Source of the DNA: Campylobacter concisus
GTDB lineage: Bacteria; Campylobacterota; Campylobacteria; Campylobacterales; Campylobacteraceae
DNA: 64,000 nucleotides
Assembly: GCF_003048875.2 (NCBI RefSeq)
Contig: NZ_CP049264.1
Coordinates: 1,612,001 to 1,676,000 of the forward strand
Reading direction: 5' to 3'
In this document: piece by piece, positions 25,708 through 36,614 of the stretch
Layout: every line of letters begins with the position of its first letter
How positions within the stretch are numbered: position 1 is the first letter of the stretch
Program-made: the position numbers and the translations under genes
The notes under the pieces: generated by a model
Told to the model about the DNA's origin: nothing
Seen by the model: the letters and a program-made list of their open reading frames with translations, nothing else
The model's database searches: none

Positions 25708-28147
25708 GATCTCAAAGGGAGAAAAAGGCGTAGCTGATTATTTAAAAACTGGTAAGAAAAGAGATTCAAAGCTAACTAGAGATGAAAAAGATGATAGATT
25801 GCCACTGGCTGGAAATTTAGATCTTATCGAGATGTCTGAAAGGCACCAGAGCAAGAAAAAGAATAAGAAACATAACTACTATCATATATCCTTGTCATTT
25901 ACTTCAGAGGAGTGGAACAAGCTATATGAAAGTGGCAATATAGATGATCTTATAATGGATTTTTTGAAGCTCACTTTCCCAAATCACGACATAGAGGAGT
26001 TACTTTTTTATGCTGAAGCTCATCTGCCTATAATCAAAGAAGAGCCATACATTCCTCGCCCAGAAGGGACACTAGAAAATAAAGTATTAAACAAGAAACA
26101 TAAAAATGGTGAACCACTAAAAAGAGAACCTCACATCCATATAATAGTCTCTTTTGAAAATATGAAATTTACCCATAGTGTAAAAACTGGTGGAGCTATA
26201 TATACAAAAGGTGCATCCAAGCAACAAGCAAAAGCCATCATGGCTAAATCAGCAGAAAAATTTAAAAGAGTGGTTAATGACATCTTATCTAACAAGTATG
26301 GTCTAAATAATATAGAGCCTTTAGGTATGGATGAAGACCAACTAAATAAACAATATGAAAGCTTTAAAAGTGCAGCACAAAAGGTTAGGAAAGGCAAAGA
26401 AAAAGATGCACAGATGAAGATAGAAACAAATGTAGTGATCGAGCCAAAAGACAGCACAAAAGAGCAAAACATAAGTGTTGAAGAGCTACTAGCTGACGCT
26501 AGAAATTCTACAGCTGATTATCTATTAAGAATGATAGAAGAAGATGAGAGTTTCAAAAAAGACTATTATGATAGAGCAAAGAGGCTTAATGCGATAGATA
26601 TAAGAGAATTTTTACCTATGATCAATGCAAAATTTAACATCACCGCAAAACCTGAAGTGGTAAATGACAAATATAAAGTAAGTGTAGATGGGTTTAAGGG
26701 AACTTATAATCTAACTGATCTAATGTGCAAGATAGTCTATAATGGCAGAAAAGGAGCATTATTTCACGTAGTTAATGAACTAGAGCAAATGCTTATAGAG
26801 CTTCAAGCTAATAAAAATGAGCCAAAGATAACATTAAGTGTAAGTAGTGACTTTAACACGCCAAATAAGGACCCGAAAACTCAAGTGCTAAATAGCTGGA
26901 AAACGATACAAATAGAGCCATATAACCTAAAATCGGTACTTAAAAACTATTCAGCTATATCAGTGGCAAGTTTCAAAGATAAAAATGAAAAAGCTAGCAG
27001 TATTGACAGCATAACTCCTACGCTTATATATGATATAGATAGCTCTAAATTTACTGCAAATGATGCTCAAAATTTACTACAAAGTAAAGGAATAAAAGGC
27101 TTCATATACCCAACCGCTTATCAAGCGCCAGACACAAAAGTAGAGAAATTTAAACTCATCATACCCACAACAAGGGCTCCAAGCTTAAATGAATATGATG
27201 AATACATAAAAGAGATAACAAGAGAGCTTGGGTTATATAACATAGTAAATAACCAGAGCCTATATCCTAGTAAATTTCACTACACTCCGGTGCCAGGATC
27301 TGAAGTTATAAGCATTAGTGGAAAAACTTTTGATAATACAAGAGCCATTGAAGATGCCAGCTTAAAAACAGATATTAATAATATGGATATTAAAGTCATA
27401 GAGAAAAATTTACAAAATCTAAGAAAATATGAGCTTAGCCATGAACCAAAAGATAGCAACTTACATATTAAAAGAGCAAGCTATCAGGCTATATCATCAA
27501 AGATTTCTATAAAAGAGCTAATAGAATACTTTGACGAGAGTAGTATGGTTAAAAAATATAAAAATCATCAAATACTTTCTGGCAATAGCGGCAGATACCT
27601 ATACTTGCCAGAAGAAAATACAGCCTATTCTTTTAGTCAAAATAGACACTATACTCCATATATCTACATTAGAGATAAATTTTATGAAGCAGCTAGAAAG
27701 ATAAAAACTGGGTTTTTAAATGATGGCGTCATTAAAAAGTTAGGTATTACACAAAATGAATATGAAGTCTTCGTAAAAGCTATCGATGGCCATTTAGATA
27801 TAAATAGATACTACTTAGCTTTTATAAATAGAACTGAAAGCTTTAAAAAATACCTGCCAGACATAGTTAGAATTAACTATAAATGCTTAATTTATAATAT
27901 AAAAACCTATATGAAAGATTGGCAAGATATGCAAGGCTTTAATAAGCTAAAAGAATGTTATAAAACAGATAAGATCTCTCTAGCAAATGATCATATATCA
28001 TTTGGCTCACTAAAAATAACAAAGCAAGAGCTATATGATCAGGGACTTGATAGTAACTTTGGAATAGAGCAAACAAAACAACCATCAAGTATGATAGAAA
28101 CCAAAGAATGGAATGTGAAGTCAGGGCATGATAGTTTGAGGAGGTAG
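25697..28147 (+). CDS. mobA: relaxase with a C-terminal primase-like domain
   Basis: 816 residues. The N-terminus M-I-V-K-I-S-K-G-E-K-G and the histidine motif P-H-I-H-I-I-V (146-148), with an earlier E-A-H-L (H109), fit a MobA-type relaxase. Residues of about 435-530 look like an archaeo-eukaryotic-type primase: L-I-Y-D-I-D-S-S (paired aspartates near 445), then K-L-I-I-P-T-T-R-A-P and S-K-F-H-Y-T-P-V-P-G-S-E. The final 250 residues are unassigned. A relaxase-primase fusion recalls MobA/RepB of RSF1010, where priming starts replacement-strand synthesis after transfer. The relaxase call is firm from context. The primase call is motif-based. Confidence 0.75.
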   Translation: MIVKISKGEKGVADYLKTGKKRDSKLTRDEKDDRLPLAGNLDLIEMSERHQSKKKNKKHNYYHISLSFTSEEWNKLYESGNIDDLIMDFLKLTFPNHDIEELLFYAEAHLPIIKEEPYIPRPEGTLENKVLNKKHKNGEPLKREPHIHIIVSFENMKFTHSVKTGGAIYTKGASKQQAKAIMAKSAEKFKRVVNDILSNKYGLNNIEPLGMDEDQLNKQYESFKSAAQKVRKGKEKDAQMKIETNVVIEPKDSTKEQNISVEELLADARNSTADYLLRMIEEDESFKKDYYDRAKRLNAIDIREFLPMINAKFNITAKPEVVNDKYKVSVDGFKGTYNLTDLMCKIVYNGRKGALFHVVNELEQMLIELQANKNEPKITLSVSSDFNTPNKDPKTQVLNSWKTIQIEPYNLKSVLKNYSAISVASFKDKNEKASSIDSITPTLIYDIDSSKFTANDAQNLLQSKGIKGFIYPTAYQAPDTKVEKFKLIIPTTRAPSLNEYDEYIKEITRELGLYNIVNNQSLYPSKFHYTPVPGSEVISISGKTFDNTRAIEDASLKTDINNMDIKVIEKNLQNLRKYELSHEPKDSNLHIKRASYQAISSKISIKELIEYFDESSMVKKYKNHQILSGNSGRYLYLPEENTAYSFSQNRHYTPYIYIRDKFYEAARKIKTGFLNDGVIKKLGITQNEYEVFVKAIDGHLDINRYYLAFINRTESFKKYLPDIVRINYKCLIYNIKTYMKDWQDMQGFNKLKECYKTDKISLANDHISFGSLKITKQELYDQGLDSNFGIEQTKQPSSMIETKEWNVKSGHDSLRR

Positions 28148-28762
28148 GCAAAACAAATATCAGCGAGGTATGAAAGTCTCTTATAAAACTAAACGTATCA
28201 GCTAAAAGTCTATATCTTTTTGATTGCTAGCCTTGCGGCAATATATTTCTTCTTTTCTTGTCAATCATACTAGTCTTTAGTCTCTAATCCTTAAATATTT
28301 AGGAACATAATACTAATATGCACAAATAAATAAAATTAATCTGATCAGGTATGTATTAATATAAAAGCCCAAACAACCATAGTTGGGTTTTATTTCCAAC
28401 TCCGACTTCTATATCATCGGCAGTCATATAGGAATTTGGCATATCTTTTTCTGTTCGAATCTCTTTTTAGATCCGCCTATTTCAAAAGTAAATTTATCAT
28501 CCACAATAAAGTCGCCTTGTTTATGCTTACTATTTAAATTAGTAAGTGCACGGCATGATTTGAAGCTTTATTTGTAAAGATTTATATCAATTTATTTTAT
28601 AATTATGTATTATTAAACTAACATTTAATATCTATCAAATCGCTCATCTTCCATAAAATCGGATTTCTTTTTCTCTATCAATACGACGTTTTTAAATCAT
28701 CAATCATCTCATTAATAAAAAGTCCTGTGTTTTTAATAAGTTTGCCGTATTCATCACAGACA
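28148..28762. other. intergenic region with ATPase fragment
   Basis: Apart from the DUF4143-type fragment at 28360-28520, I see no gene here. The ends are AT-rich and without strong hairpins. Confidence 0.4.
28360..28520 (-). pseudogene. C-terminal fragment of a second AAA/DUF4143 ATPase
   Basis: The bases closely resemble 32500-32655, the 3' end of the intact ATPase gene. Shared words include CCCAAACA, TTTTATTTCCAACTCC, TATATCATC, GAATTTGGCATATC and CCGCCTATTTC. Frames are broken and nothing upstream of the last 50 codons remains. It points to an earlier duplicate or a replaced copy on the far side of the decayed STAND gene. Confidence 0.7.
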
Positions 28763-31700
28763 TTAGTTTTTCATAAAAAAATCAATATCTCTTTGTATTA
28801 CGGGCACCCAGCTTCCATGGGATGTTCTTAAATTTTTCTCAAATTTTAGGCTTTTAAATAACTCGTAATCACTATTTTTTGAAACCATATAGGCGTATAG
28901 ATGTGCTCTGGTATCAATCTCGGCATTTTCAGATTCATCGCTATTAAACTCGCAGATAAGTCTAGATATAAACACCATCCTTTCTTTATCAGTAAAATAT
29001 TTATCTATAAATTGTTCTATAATATTTATTGTTTTTTTGCGCATCTAATAATGGCGAATGAAATCCCATAAAAATGATTTCAGAAATCCCCTTTTCCAAA
29101 AACGAATTTCTTATCAGGGATTTTTATGTATAGTTTCTATAATTTTTTTAAAAAAATATTTCTTCATGGTCTTTTTCTATTAAATAGGATGGAAAAAAAT
29201 CTGTATGCATATCAGCGCTAGAAACACCATTGCCAAGAGCGTTTAATATATTAATTATATATCTGTGTATGAAATCAGAATCATAGTTTAGAAATTTATT
29301 TAAGATGTTGGCTTCATGATCAAAAATTTATATTATCTTTTTAGTCTCATAAAATATGCTGTTTCTATCAGTTTTTATCTGTTTTTGATATATTTATCTA
29401 ACATGCTGGTAGACTGGTAGAAAAACATCTCAATAGTTATTAAAATTTGTTATTGCTGATAGCCCTATTGCAAAGTACTTTTAATATTTTTAGCGTAATG
29501 TCTTTTTTGATATTTTCATACTTTTGTAAATGGTCAAAATATCGTGGAATATTTGTAATATCGGCACTTTTTATACAAATCAAGCAAATTCTTGGCATCT
29601 GTTTGAGTGATATCGTTTTTCGTCTATGGCTGCAAATATCCCAAATCTCCAAAAGTCTTTTGCTTTAAAATTCTGTTTTTCTATAAACTCAAAAGCACCA
29701 TTTTTGCCCAAAATCTTTATAAGAACACGACGATCTAAATATAATAAAAAAATGGATCGCCTAGCTTAAAATACTCGCCTAAAACCTCTATAAATAGCCC
29801 TGAGTCATCACTTGATAAAATTTCAAGCAACATACTAAAGTTGTTTTTAAAACTATATGTATCACTATCATCAATCACATTATAAATTTCTACACATATA
29901 TTAAGTAGCTTTAGCCACCTGTCTTTTGTTTTATTATTATTCGAAATTTTTCTAGTTCATTTTTATATATGCCTTGTTTTTGTTCAACATTGTTGCCTTT
30001 AAAATTTTTTTATAAGGACTTGCGCACAACAAATCATCTGTATCAAAACAACTATGCTTAAATAGAGTTTGTATACTTTTTATCATATGTAATGTTATTT
30101 TTTTATCCAAAAAAAGATAAAAATTTTCTTTCTTACTATTATACAATGTTTATAAATTTTCTTTGGGTTAAAGTATTTTTACAACTAAATCTACTATATA
30201 TTTTTATCTTGCTCTATTATTTCTATGCTGTTTGAAATATTAGGTTTTCGATAGTATGTATTTATAAATTTTTCCAAGTCAGCCAAAAACAATTATTTTT
30301 TTAAAAATCTCATCAAGCCTTTCAAATATAGTTTTCCTAAAATCATTCAAAGCTTGTGTTGGAACAAGAGTATAGTTGTATAAATTGAATGTTCCACCAT
30401 AATATCTAGCATCTTGAAAGTCAGTGCCTAACATCTCACTGGCAATCCTAATAAATAGTCTTTTTAAGAGTAAAGTATCGCTATTTTTGATAGTTCCCAA
30501 AGCCTATCCATAACTATATTTTTCTTTTTGTATCCATATCCATAGCTATTAAGCTCATATCCAAAATCTTTTACCAAAGTATAAATAACTTCATATGTTT
30601 TATTTGGCTTTTTTTATTTAGATACATCACTATTAATTCTATTGTGATCTTTTAGGTTGCTTTCATCATTACTTCTGGATAGTAAAGAGAGTATTTTTTT
30701 AGCACTAAATTTGATTTGTTATCGCCATTTTTTTAAAAAAATATCAATACTATTTACATCTATATGCTCTTGTTCTAAGTCTTGTATCTCTTCATGTAGC
30801 TTTTTCTAGTATTTCTGATTCTTTTAGATACCAAAGAAATTTCTACAAACTCTATTATTGGATTATTATCATGCCCCGACAACAACGATTTATCTGAGTA
30901 TTTTATCCACAACCTATCTACGGGATCTTTTAGCTCTTTTTAAGATTAAATTGATATCAAAAAAACCGGCACTATTTGATTTAAAACATCTCTTATTTTG
31001 CCTGAATGGTTTTGGAAAAATTTACTATAAAACTACTTATTTTTTTAGGCTTTTTATCCACAAATACAGTCTTATAAAAAAAGATAGGATGCTAGTATTT
31101 GATCTGATACTTTAACGACACTATTTTTTCATACATATCAAATATCTCATATATATGAAGCTTTTTCTATTTTATCCCAAATAGCAACAACATCAACCTC
31201 AAAAGGCTTGTTTTATAATTTCTACTTGTTTATCGTTTTTGCCTATCAATCACTCTAAAAATGCCGCTATCGCAACTATTTTTTTCCAATGTCAATATCA
31301 CCAAAAAAATATTTATATCATTGTCGGCACTTTTTAAAATACTCTTTGTATAAATCATACGTATTATTTACAGCATCAAAAGATCCATTTTGGGCTATCT
31401 TACAAAGCCATAAAAAGCCATTCTAGGATTATTTTTGTGAAATATTTAGAAATTTTTTCCTTATATGCAGAATCTATATTTTTAAAATTTTTAGAAATGA
31501 TTTCACTTACTGAGATATTGTCCATAGATTGTATTTCAATAGCTGAGCAACTAATGTTGCTTGGAACTTTTCTATAATATCTTTAGCATAGTCTCTAACT
31601 GTAGCAACTATTTTAATTTGAGATTTGTAATTTTTGTTAAAAGAGTTAAGCAAATATCCAAGTGCTTGATGAATTCTATTGACATCATCGATAAATATTA

Positions 31701-32486
31701 AGAAATTTCTTATCTTCAACTTTAAAAATACGTGATCAAATCATCGTAAATATTGACACCTCTACTAAAAAAATGGCCTTAAATTTATACCCATTTTCCT
31801 TGGCAAATTTAGGTGCAACCTCTATTGCTAATCTTGTTTTTCCAACTCCAGCTTTTCCTGTTATAAATGTTATTTGACTATTCTTTAAAGCAAGTTCTAT
31901 ATCAACCACCTCTTTATCTCTACAACAAAGTACCGTATTTAGTGGCGTAGCATAGCCACCGCTTTCATACTCCGTAATAAATTCACTCTCGTCTAATATT
32001 TGCATAGTATCTATACTTACACTAAGAAAGTCATATGCTATTTTAGAATAGTTTACATACAAGTCACTTGCTAGACTTGAAATTCTATAAAAATAATTTA
32101 TCTTTTGAATTACAATATTTTTTTGTAAAATTTCTAACTCACTAGGCTTAATATCGCAATTACACGCTAGAATAATTTTCTTTATTTTAGAGATACCAAT
32201 ACCAGTTTTTTTGCTTCATCAAAAACATTTTTTTCCAAATCTTTTAAAAATTTAGACACTATATCTGATTTTTTTGCGTTGTACATTCTACAAAGACATA
32301 ATTCCCATCTTCTAGAGCTACAAAACTATCTGGGGTCCCTGAAATAGGTTTATCTTCGCCTATTTTTGTACCGTTTGAATGAACCATAAAAGAAAACTTT
32401 TTGGATAAATATGTGTTTATCAATTTGTGAAATTTTGAAGCATCTATCTGAGATAACTCTTGTTCTATTTGGTTTATTTTACTCAT
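28763..32486 (-). pseudogene. decayed STAND NTPase with N-terminal nuclease-like domain (Avs-like)
   Basis: Pieces of one gene of about 1,240 codons are spread over many frames. The start (32486) reads M-S-K-I-N-Q-I-E-Q-E-L. Then come G-T-P-D-S-F-V and Y-V-F-V-E-C-T-T-Q-K, a PD-(D/E)XK-type core. Next are a P-loop F-I-T-G-K-A-G-V-G-K-T and a Walker B-like F-L-I-F-I-D-D-V-N-R followed by I-V-A-T-V-R-D. The end (28763-29044) has F-K-S-L-K-F, then G-S-W-V-P-V-I, common in STAND proteins. Nuclease plus STAND plus a long C-terminal sensor is the Avs antiphage plan. Numerous frameshifts, many at homopolymers, make it non-functional. Confidence 0.65.
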
Positions 32487-32495
32487 ATATAAATC

Positions 32496-33692
32496 CTAAT
32501 ACAAAAACCCAAACAGCCAAAGTGGAATTTTATTTCCAACTCCTACTTCAATATCATCTGCTGCTATAAATGAATTTGGCATATCCTTAATCTGCTCAAA
32601 GCTCTTTTTTGCTCCGCCTATTTCAAAGACAAATTCGCCTACTATAAAATCTCCGGCTTTGCCCGAGTAAATTTCAGTGATATTTCCAAGCTGATTGGCA
32701 AAAAACGTCTCTCTCACATTTCCTATATCAGGGCTGTTTATATACATTAAATTTGTATTTTCAAGGTAAATTTTGTCTGCCTTATCCATATTTTTTATAG
32801 CAAGCTCGTTTTTCATTAAAAGCCTTATAAGCCCGGCACTATCAAGCATAGCAAGATACTCTTTTAGTGTCCTATCATCCTTTATATCAACAAGCGATTT
32901 TAGGCTTGAGTAGTTTGGCTGATATGGGACGTTTGTGCTTATAGCATGAGTTAAGATCTTTAGCTTTCTTGCTGTGTTGCCGTTTAAATTTGGATATATA
33001 CTTAAAAGATCGCTATCTATCGTAGCTTCTATGCTTTGCCTTAGGGTCTGATAAAAGGCAGTATCATTTGGCATATCATTATAGTATGGGTAGTAACCCG
33101 CCTTTAGATACTCTCTACAAAGTTTAATAACTGCTAGATCTTTTTGCTTCAACGCATTAATTATATCAACAGCCATCTCCTGATGACTTTCAAGTAAATT
33201 TTCAAGCTCAATAACTTCTAAATTTATGTCGTATCTTAGCCCTAGATACTCCCTAAAACTCATTCCACTCATCTTATATACGATAGCTCTTCTGCTTAGA
33301 TCATGAGAGCTTCTTAGCACTTCAAGAGCAGATGAGCCAGTAGCTACTATGTTTAACTCTTTAAAGTTATCATAGGCAAATTTTAATACGGCCGATATAT
33401 CTTTGCTTTTATGAATTTCATCCAGATATAGATGTTTTCCGCCATTTAATACAAACTCTCTTATGATCGAGGTTATATCATTTGATATCTCTATATCATC
33501 TAGGCTTAGGTAAAGACTATTTTTGTTTTTACTAGCTAGCTGAGCCAATGTAGTTGTTTTGCCTATCCCTCTTTGCCCAAGGATAACAATAAGTCTATGA
33601 GATAAGTCCTTGGAGTCTATAAAATATCTTTTAAATTTATGATTGTTTAACCTTATAAGGTCATTGCTTTTTAAAAAAAGTTGATCTAACAT
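32496..33692 (-). CDS. AAA ATPase with C-terminal DUF4143 domain
   Basis: 398 residues. Walker A is in V-I-L-G-Q-R-G-I-G-K-T-T, Walker B in H-L-Y-L-D-E-I-H-K, and sensor 1 in I-V-A-T-G-S-S-A-L. The arrangement is that of AAA_14 proteins, and the C-terminal part with F-V-F-E-I-G-G-A-K-K-S-F-E-Q is the nuclease-like DUF4143. Such proteins are common on mobile and defence islands. Their biological role is poorly defined. It lies ten bases upstream of the decayed STAND gene in the same direction, so the two may once have been co-transcribed. It is intact, unlike its neighbour. Confidence 0.85.
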   Translation of the reverse strand: MLDQLFLKSNDLIRLNNHKFKRYFIDSKDLSHRLIVILGQRGIGKTTTLAQLASKNKNSLYLSLDDIEISNDITSIIREFVLNGGKHLYLDEIHKSKDISAVLKFAYDNFKELNIVATGSSALEVLRSSHDLSRRAIVYKMSGMSFREYLGLRYDINLEVIELENLLESHQEMAVDIINALKQKDLAVIKLCREYLKAGYYPYYNDMPNDTAFYQTLRQSIEATIDSDLLSIYPNLNGNTARKLKILTHAISTNVPYQPNYSSLKSLVDIKDDRTLKEYLAMLDSAGLIRLLMKNELAIKNMDKADKIYLENTNLMYINSPDIGNVRETFFANQLGNITEIYSGKAGDFIVGEFVFEIGGAKKSFEQIKDMPNSFIAADDIEVGVGNKIPLWLFGFLY

Positions 33693-33785
33693 AGTTTATC
33701 CCTGAATTATGTAATGTAATACAATTATATCATAAAAAGATATGGGATAGGATACAAATATGGTTGATCTTAAAGGCCCAAACTC

Positions 33786-33825
33786 TTCTTGATTGTAAAT
33801 GACTATATACATTTACAATCAAGAA
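33786..33825. terminator. 16-bp perfect hairpin after integrase 3
   Basis: TTCTTGATTGTAAATG and CATTTACAATCAAGAA are exact complements around an eight-base loop. It lies five bases past the integrase stop on its downstream side and upstream of the ATPase gene. It likely terminates integrase transcription. Confidence 0.65.
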
Positions 33826-33829
33826 GCAC

Positions 33830-35971
33830 TCACCCTTCCCCTCCTTGATCAAATTTTACCTCTTCAACTAGATCCTTTAGAATTTTTGGAGTTACTGGCT
33901 CGCCATAAGTATTCATAGTGATCTTGTATTGTTGTTCATGCCCTACAAGAGCAGCTATATGTTCAACCCTTTGGCCACTTTGGATGAGCTTGTTTATGAA
34001 AGTGTGCCTAAATGAGTGAAATGTCCTTGTCTTATCACTATCTTTTATAACTTGAGTATTAATCTTTTTTCTAAAATACTCAGAGAAGTCTTTATTGTCG
34101 CAATTAAATAGCCTAACTGCTTTGCCGCATTGCTTAGCTAGCTTCTTTTTACTCTCTATAAATTCAAACAGCCCAATACTACCTAACTTAGAGTGTATAG
34201 GAACAATCCTTGCAGAGTTTCTGGTCTTTAAAGTCTTACTCTTACCAGTTTTTACATCTATTTTTGTATTTAAACTAAAGCATACTATGTTATATTTTTC
34301 GACTATGTCATCTGTGTTTAACTGTATTATCTCATTTATTCTCATGCCAGAGTAGGCTGCTATATGAGTAACGAAAAATAGCTCATCTTTGTTAATTCTT
34401 TGACTTTTGGTATCACCATTTGATCTTATCTTACTCACAATATCCAAAAGTGCGTTTACGTCACTATCTTCATAAGGGTTTTTATTTGTAACATCATCTT
34501 GGTTTAAATTTATTTGTAGATCTATAGCTGGATTCTTATCTATATAGTCGCTATCGTAGCAGTATTTAAAAAACTCACTAACTCTAACAATATACTTCTT
34601 GATGGTTGATTTAGAAATTTTTGGTCTATCCTTTGCCAAAGCTATGATCTCATCTAGGCTCTTATCTTTATAGAGACTATTTTGAGAGAGTTTGGTTGGT
34701 AGTTGCAGTAAGATATTTCTAAAATTTAGCAACTCATCTCTTTTTATCTTTTTAATATCTAGCTCTTCGCCAAATTTCATAGACATTAGCCGTCCTACAT
34801 GTCTAACAAGGCCTAATGTGCTATCACTCCAGTTGTTTGAAATGCTTGTGTTTGATACATAGTTTTCAAATGCACTCTTTAGCGTGACCATACCAGCCTT
34901 ATTCTCGCTTTTAGTAGAAGAGTCTAGCTGTGATATAAAGCTTTTAGCTCTGTTTGAAAAGAGCTTTTGAAAGAAATTTATAGCTTCATTAAAAGTCATG
35001 TTACCAGCATCACTTCTATCATTCAAAGCAAGATCTTTAGTCTCAATGTCACTTAAAACTATGCCTTTATCTTCATATTCATCTGCATTATATAGCTTTA
35101 CCTGACCACCAAAGGTAGGATCATTTAAATTTCCATATCCAAATTTTAGATCATCACTTAGCTCATTATCTCCATCTGGCGATAACTCACAACCAAATAT
35201 TCTTAAGATATCGTTTTGTGTGAGTGCACCCTTTTGTTTAGCTAGCTCATTTATAGCATCTCTTAGCTCACAAACAGAGTGTTTTAAGGACTTTTTAGTG
35301 AAAGGCAGCACCAAATTATGCCTTTTTAAAGTCTCTATGTCGTCTTGATAGCTATGCAAGTTACTATCTTTAACGCATTTTGCTATCTCGTCTTTGGTGC
35401 CATCATCTAAATTTGCACTCTTATGCTTTTTACCAAGTGGTACAAATGTCTGTTGCTTATCATTTAGTAGCTTTTGATTTTTGCACATCTTATATGATAT
35501 GTGATTTATGTTATCTATCGTTGCCTCAAGCACTCTTTTACCAAGAAACTTTTTGGTCTGAGGATCGGCGCAAGATAGCTTTTTGCAGATATCATCAACC
35601 TCTTTTGATATCACACTGGGCAAGCTATCTTCTTTTAAACTCTGTTTTAAAAACAAATTTAGTGATAGTAGTCCATCTAAATTTATATATCTGCCAAGCA
35701 TATCATGCTCTTTGATACTTTTGGCCTCCTTGGCTTTTAAAAGCATAAGTACCAAGTGCTCTATAAGTTCGCTGCTCAAATTCATCTTCCATGCCTTTTT
35801 GATCGCGTTAAAAATTATAGAGTAGATCTTAGCACGATTTTTTGCTGTATCAAAGCGTTTTGTGAGGAAGGAGGTTATGTATTCGGTTTTATTACCAAAA
35901 TAAGGTCTCAAATATGGTGGAATGGCTACTCTAAAGTAGTATATACCATTTCGTTTGACTAGATATTGCAT
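33830..35971 (-). CDS. tyrosine site-specific integrase of island 3
   Basis: 713 residues, the longest of the three related integrases. It starts M-Q-Y-L-V-K-R-N-G-I-Y-Y-F-R-V. Catalytic motifs are Y-S-G-M-R-I-N-E-I, T-F-H-S-F-R-H-T-F-I-N and L-V-G-H-E-Q-Q-Y-K-I-T-M-N-T-Y. The middle region is longer than in the other two, so sequence exchange between islands is limited to the ends. It starts about 108 bases from att site 3. Confidence 0.92.
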   Translation of the reverse strand: MQYLVKRNGIYYFRVAIPPYLRPYFGNKTEYITSFLTKRFDTAKNRAKIYSIIFNAIKKAWKMNLSSELIEHLVLMLLKAKEAKSIKEHDMLGRYINLDGLLSLNLFLKQSLKEDSLPSVISKEVDDICKKLSCADPQTKKFLGKRVLEATIDNINHISYKMCKNQKLLNDKQQTFVPLGKKHKSANLDDGTKDEIAKCVKDSNLHSYQDDIETLKRHNLVLPFTKKSLKHSVCELRDAINELAKQKGALTQNDILRIFGCELSPDGDNELSDDLKFGYGNLNDPTFGGQVKLYNADEYEDKGIVLSDIETKDLALNDRSDAGNMTFNEAINFFQKLFSNRAKSFISQLDSSTKSENKAGMVTLKSAFENYVSNTSISNNWSDSTLGLVRHVGRLMSMKFGEELDIKKIKRDELLNFRNILLQLPTKLSQNSLYKDKSLDEIIALAKDRPKISKSTIKKYIVRVSEFFKYCYDSDYIDKNPAIDLQINLNQDDVTNKNPYEDSDVNALLDIVSKIRSNGDTKSQRINKDELFFVTHIAAYSGMRINEIIQLNTDDIVEKYNIVCFSLNTKIDVKTGKSKTLKTRNSARIVPIHSKLGSIGLFEFIESKKKLAKQCGKAVRLFNCDNKDFSEYFRKKINTQVIKDSDKTRTFHSFRHTFINKLIQSGQRVEHIAALVGHEQQYKITMNTYGEPVTPKILKDLVEEVKFDQGGEG

Positions 35972-36079
35972 CTTTGTTACCTATACAATATAACTTTGTA
36001 GCAAAATGTAGCAGATACCTAGTGTGAAACTAGCTATGTGCCGTCTTTTTGGTGCTTACACAAGGTTTATTTTTAAACC

Positions 36080-36124
36080 CTCATAAGCCGGAAGTCGGGA
36101 GTTCAAGTCTCCCCTTTGACACCA
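36080..36124 (+). repeat. att site 3, tRNA-Met(CAU) 3' half
   Basis: 45-bp relative of att sites 1 and 2, differing at the variable region (GAAG for GAGG) and in the acceptor strand (CCCCTT). The preceding bases GGTTTATTTTTAAACC form a small palindrome, but no full tRNA is present. Right border of island 3. Confidence 0.85.
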
Positions 36125-36614
36125 AAACATCCTATTCTAGGCACTAGTAGTGATGCTTTTGCTCTTTCCCTTTCTTTAAAATTTCCTAAAAGTATGGTAC
36201 AGTTTTTTAAATTTTTGCAAAATGATTTCAGTAAATTTACTCTTTTTCTTATTGTTAAATTTTCTATTATTAAAAGATTAGATAGCAAATATTTTAAATT
36301 TTTTATAAAGTCCTCTTTTTTACGCTTAGCAAAATTCTAACTCATATCTCATCTAGACTTACTTTTACTGGTTTTTCACCTCTTGCTAGGGCAGTATCTA
36401 CCGCTTTACTTAGATGATACTCTTCTATTATCTCTGCCATTTTTAATAGCTGAAAAATTTACTTGTATGGTTTGCATTAATAGGCTTAGCATAAGTATTT
36501 AGCAAAATTTTATACTGCAAACTTACTATACATAATGCAATTAAATACAAGTTTTGTGTTATATAAATAAAGAAAATCGGAGCAGAAAATTCCTCTCCGA
36601 TTTATGATTAAAAT
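36125..36614. mobile_element. remnant of a further, largely deleted island
   Basis: Right of att site 3 comes an island-type left end: 36165-36207 is identical to 2777-2819, with GGTACAGTTTTTT at 36196. About 120 bases later a ruined copy of the toxin-antitoxin pair (36331-36478) is fused to the last bases of an integrase gene (36475-36518). Almost everything between the ends has been lost. Confidence 0.6.
36331..36518 (-). pseudogene. fused scraps of antitoxin, toxin end and integrase end
   Basis: 36340-36435 matches the antitoxin C-terminal coding region (compare 20880-20980) with a few substitutions. It then skips to the antitoxin start (GCTGAAAAATTTACTTGTATGGTTTGCAT). At TTTGCATT it changes into the 3' end of an integrase gene (compare 21262-21312). 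Both joints look like deletions at short repeats. Confidence 0.7.

Larger units (their letters stand above)
23332..36124. mobile_element. Island 3, integrative mobilizable island
   Basis: About 12.8 kb between tRNA-Met half repeats 2 and 3. It carries a mobilization module on the plus strand, then a decayed defence-like gene, an AAA ATPase and an integrase on the minus strand. Its mob genes are unrelated to those of island 2, so the two islands share an integration system but not transfer genes. Confidence 0.8.

Noticed and set aside
28763-32486. Several separate small genes in this tract
   Set aside because: The short frames follow the expected domain order of one large NTPase protein on one strand. 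None has a convincing start of its own.
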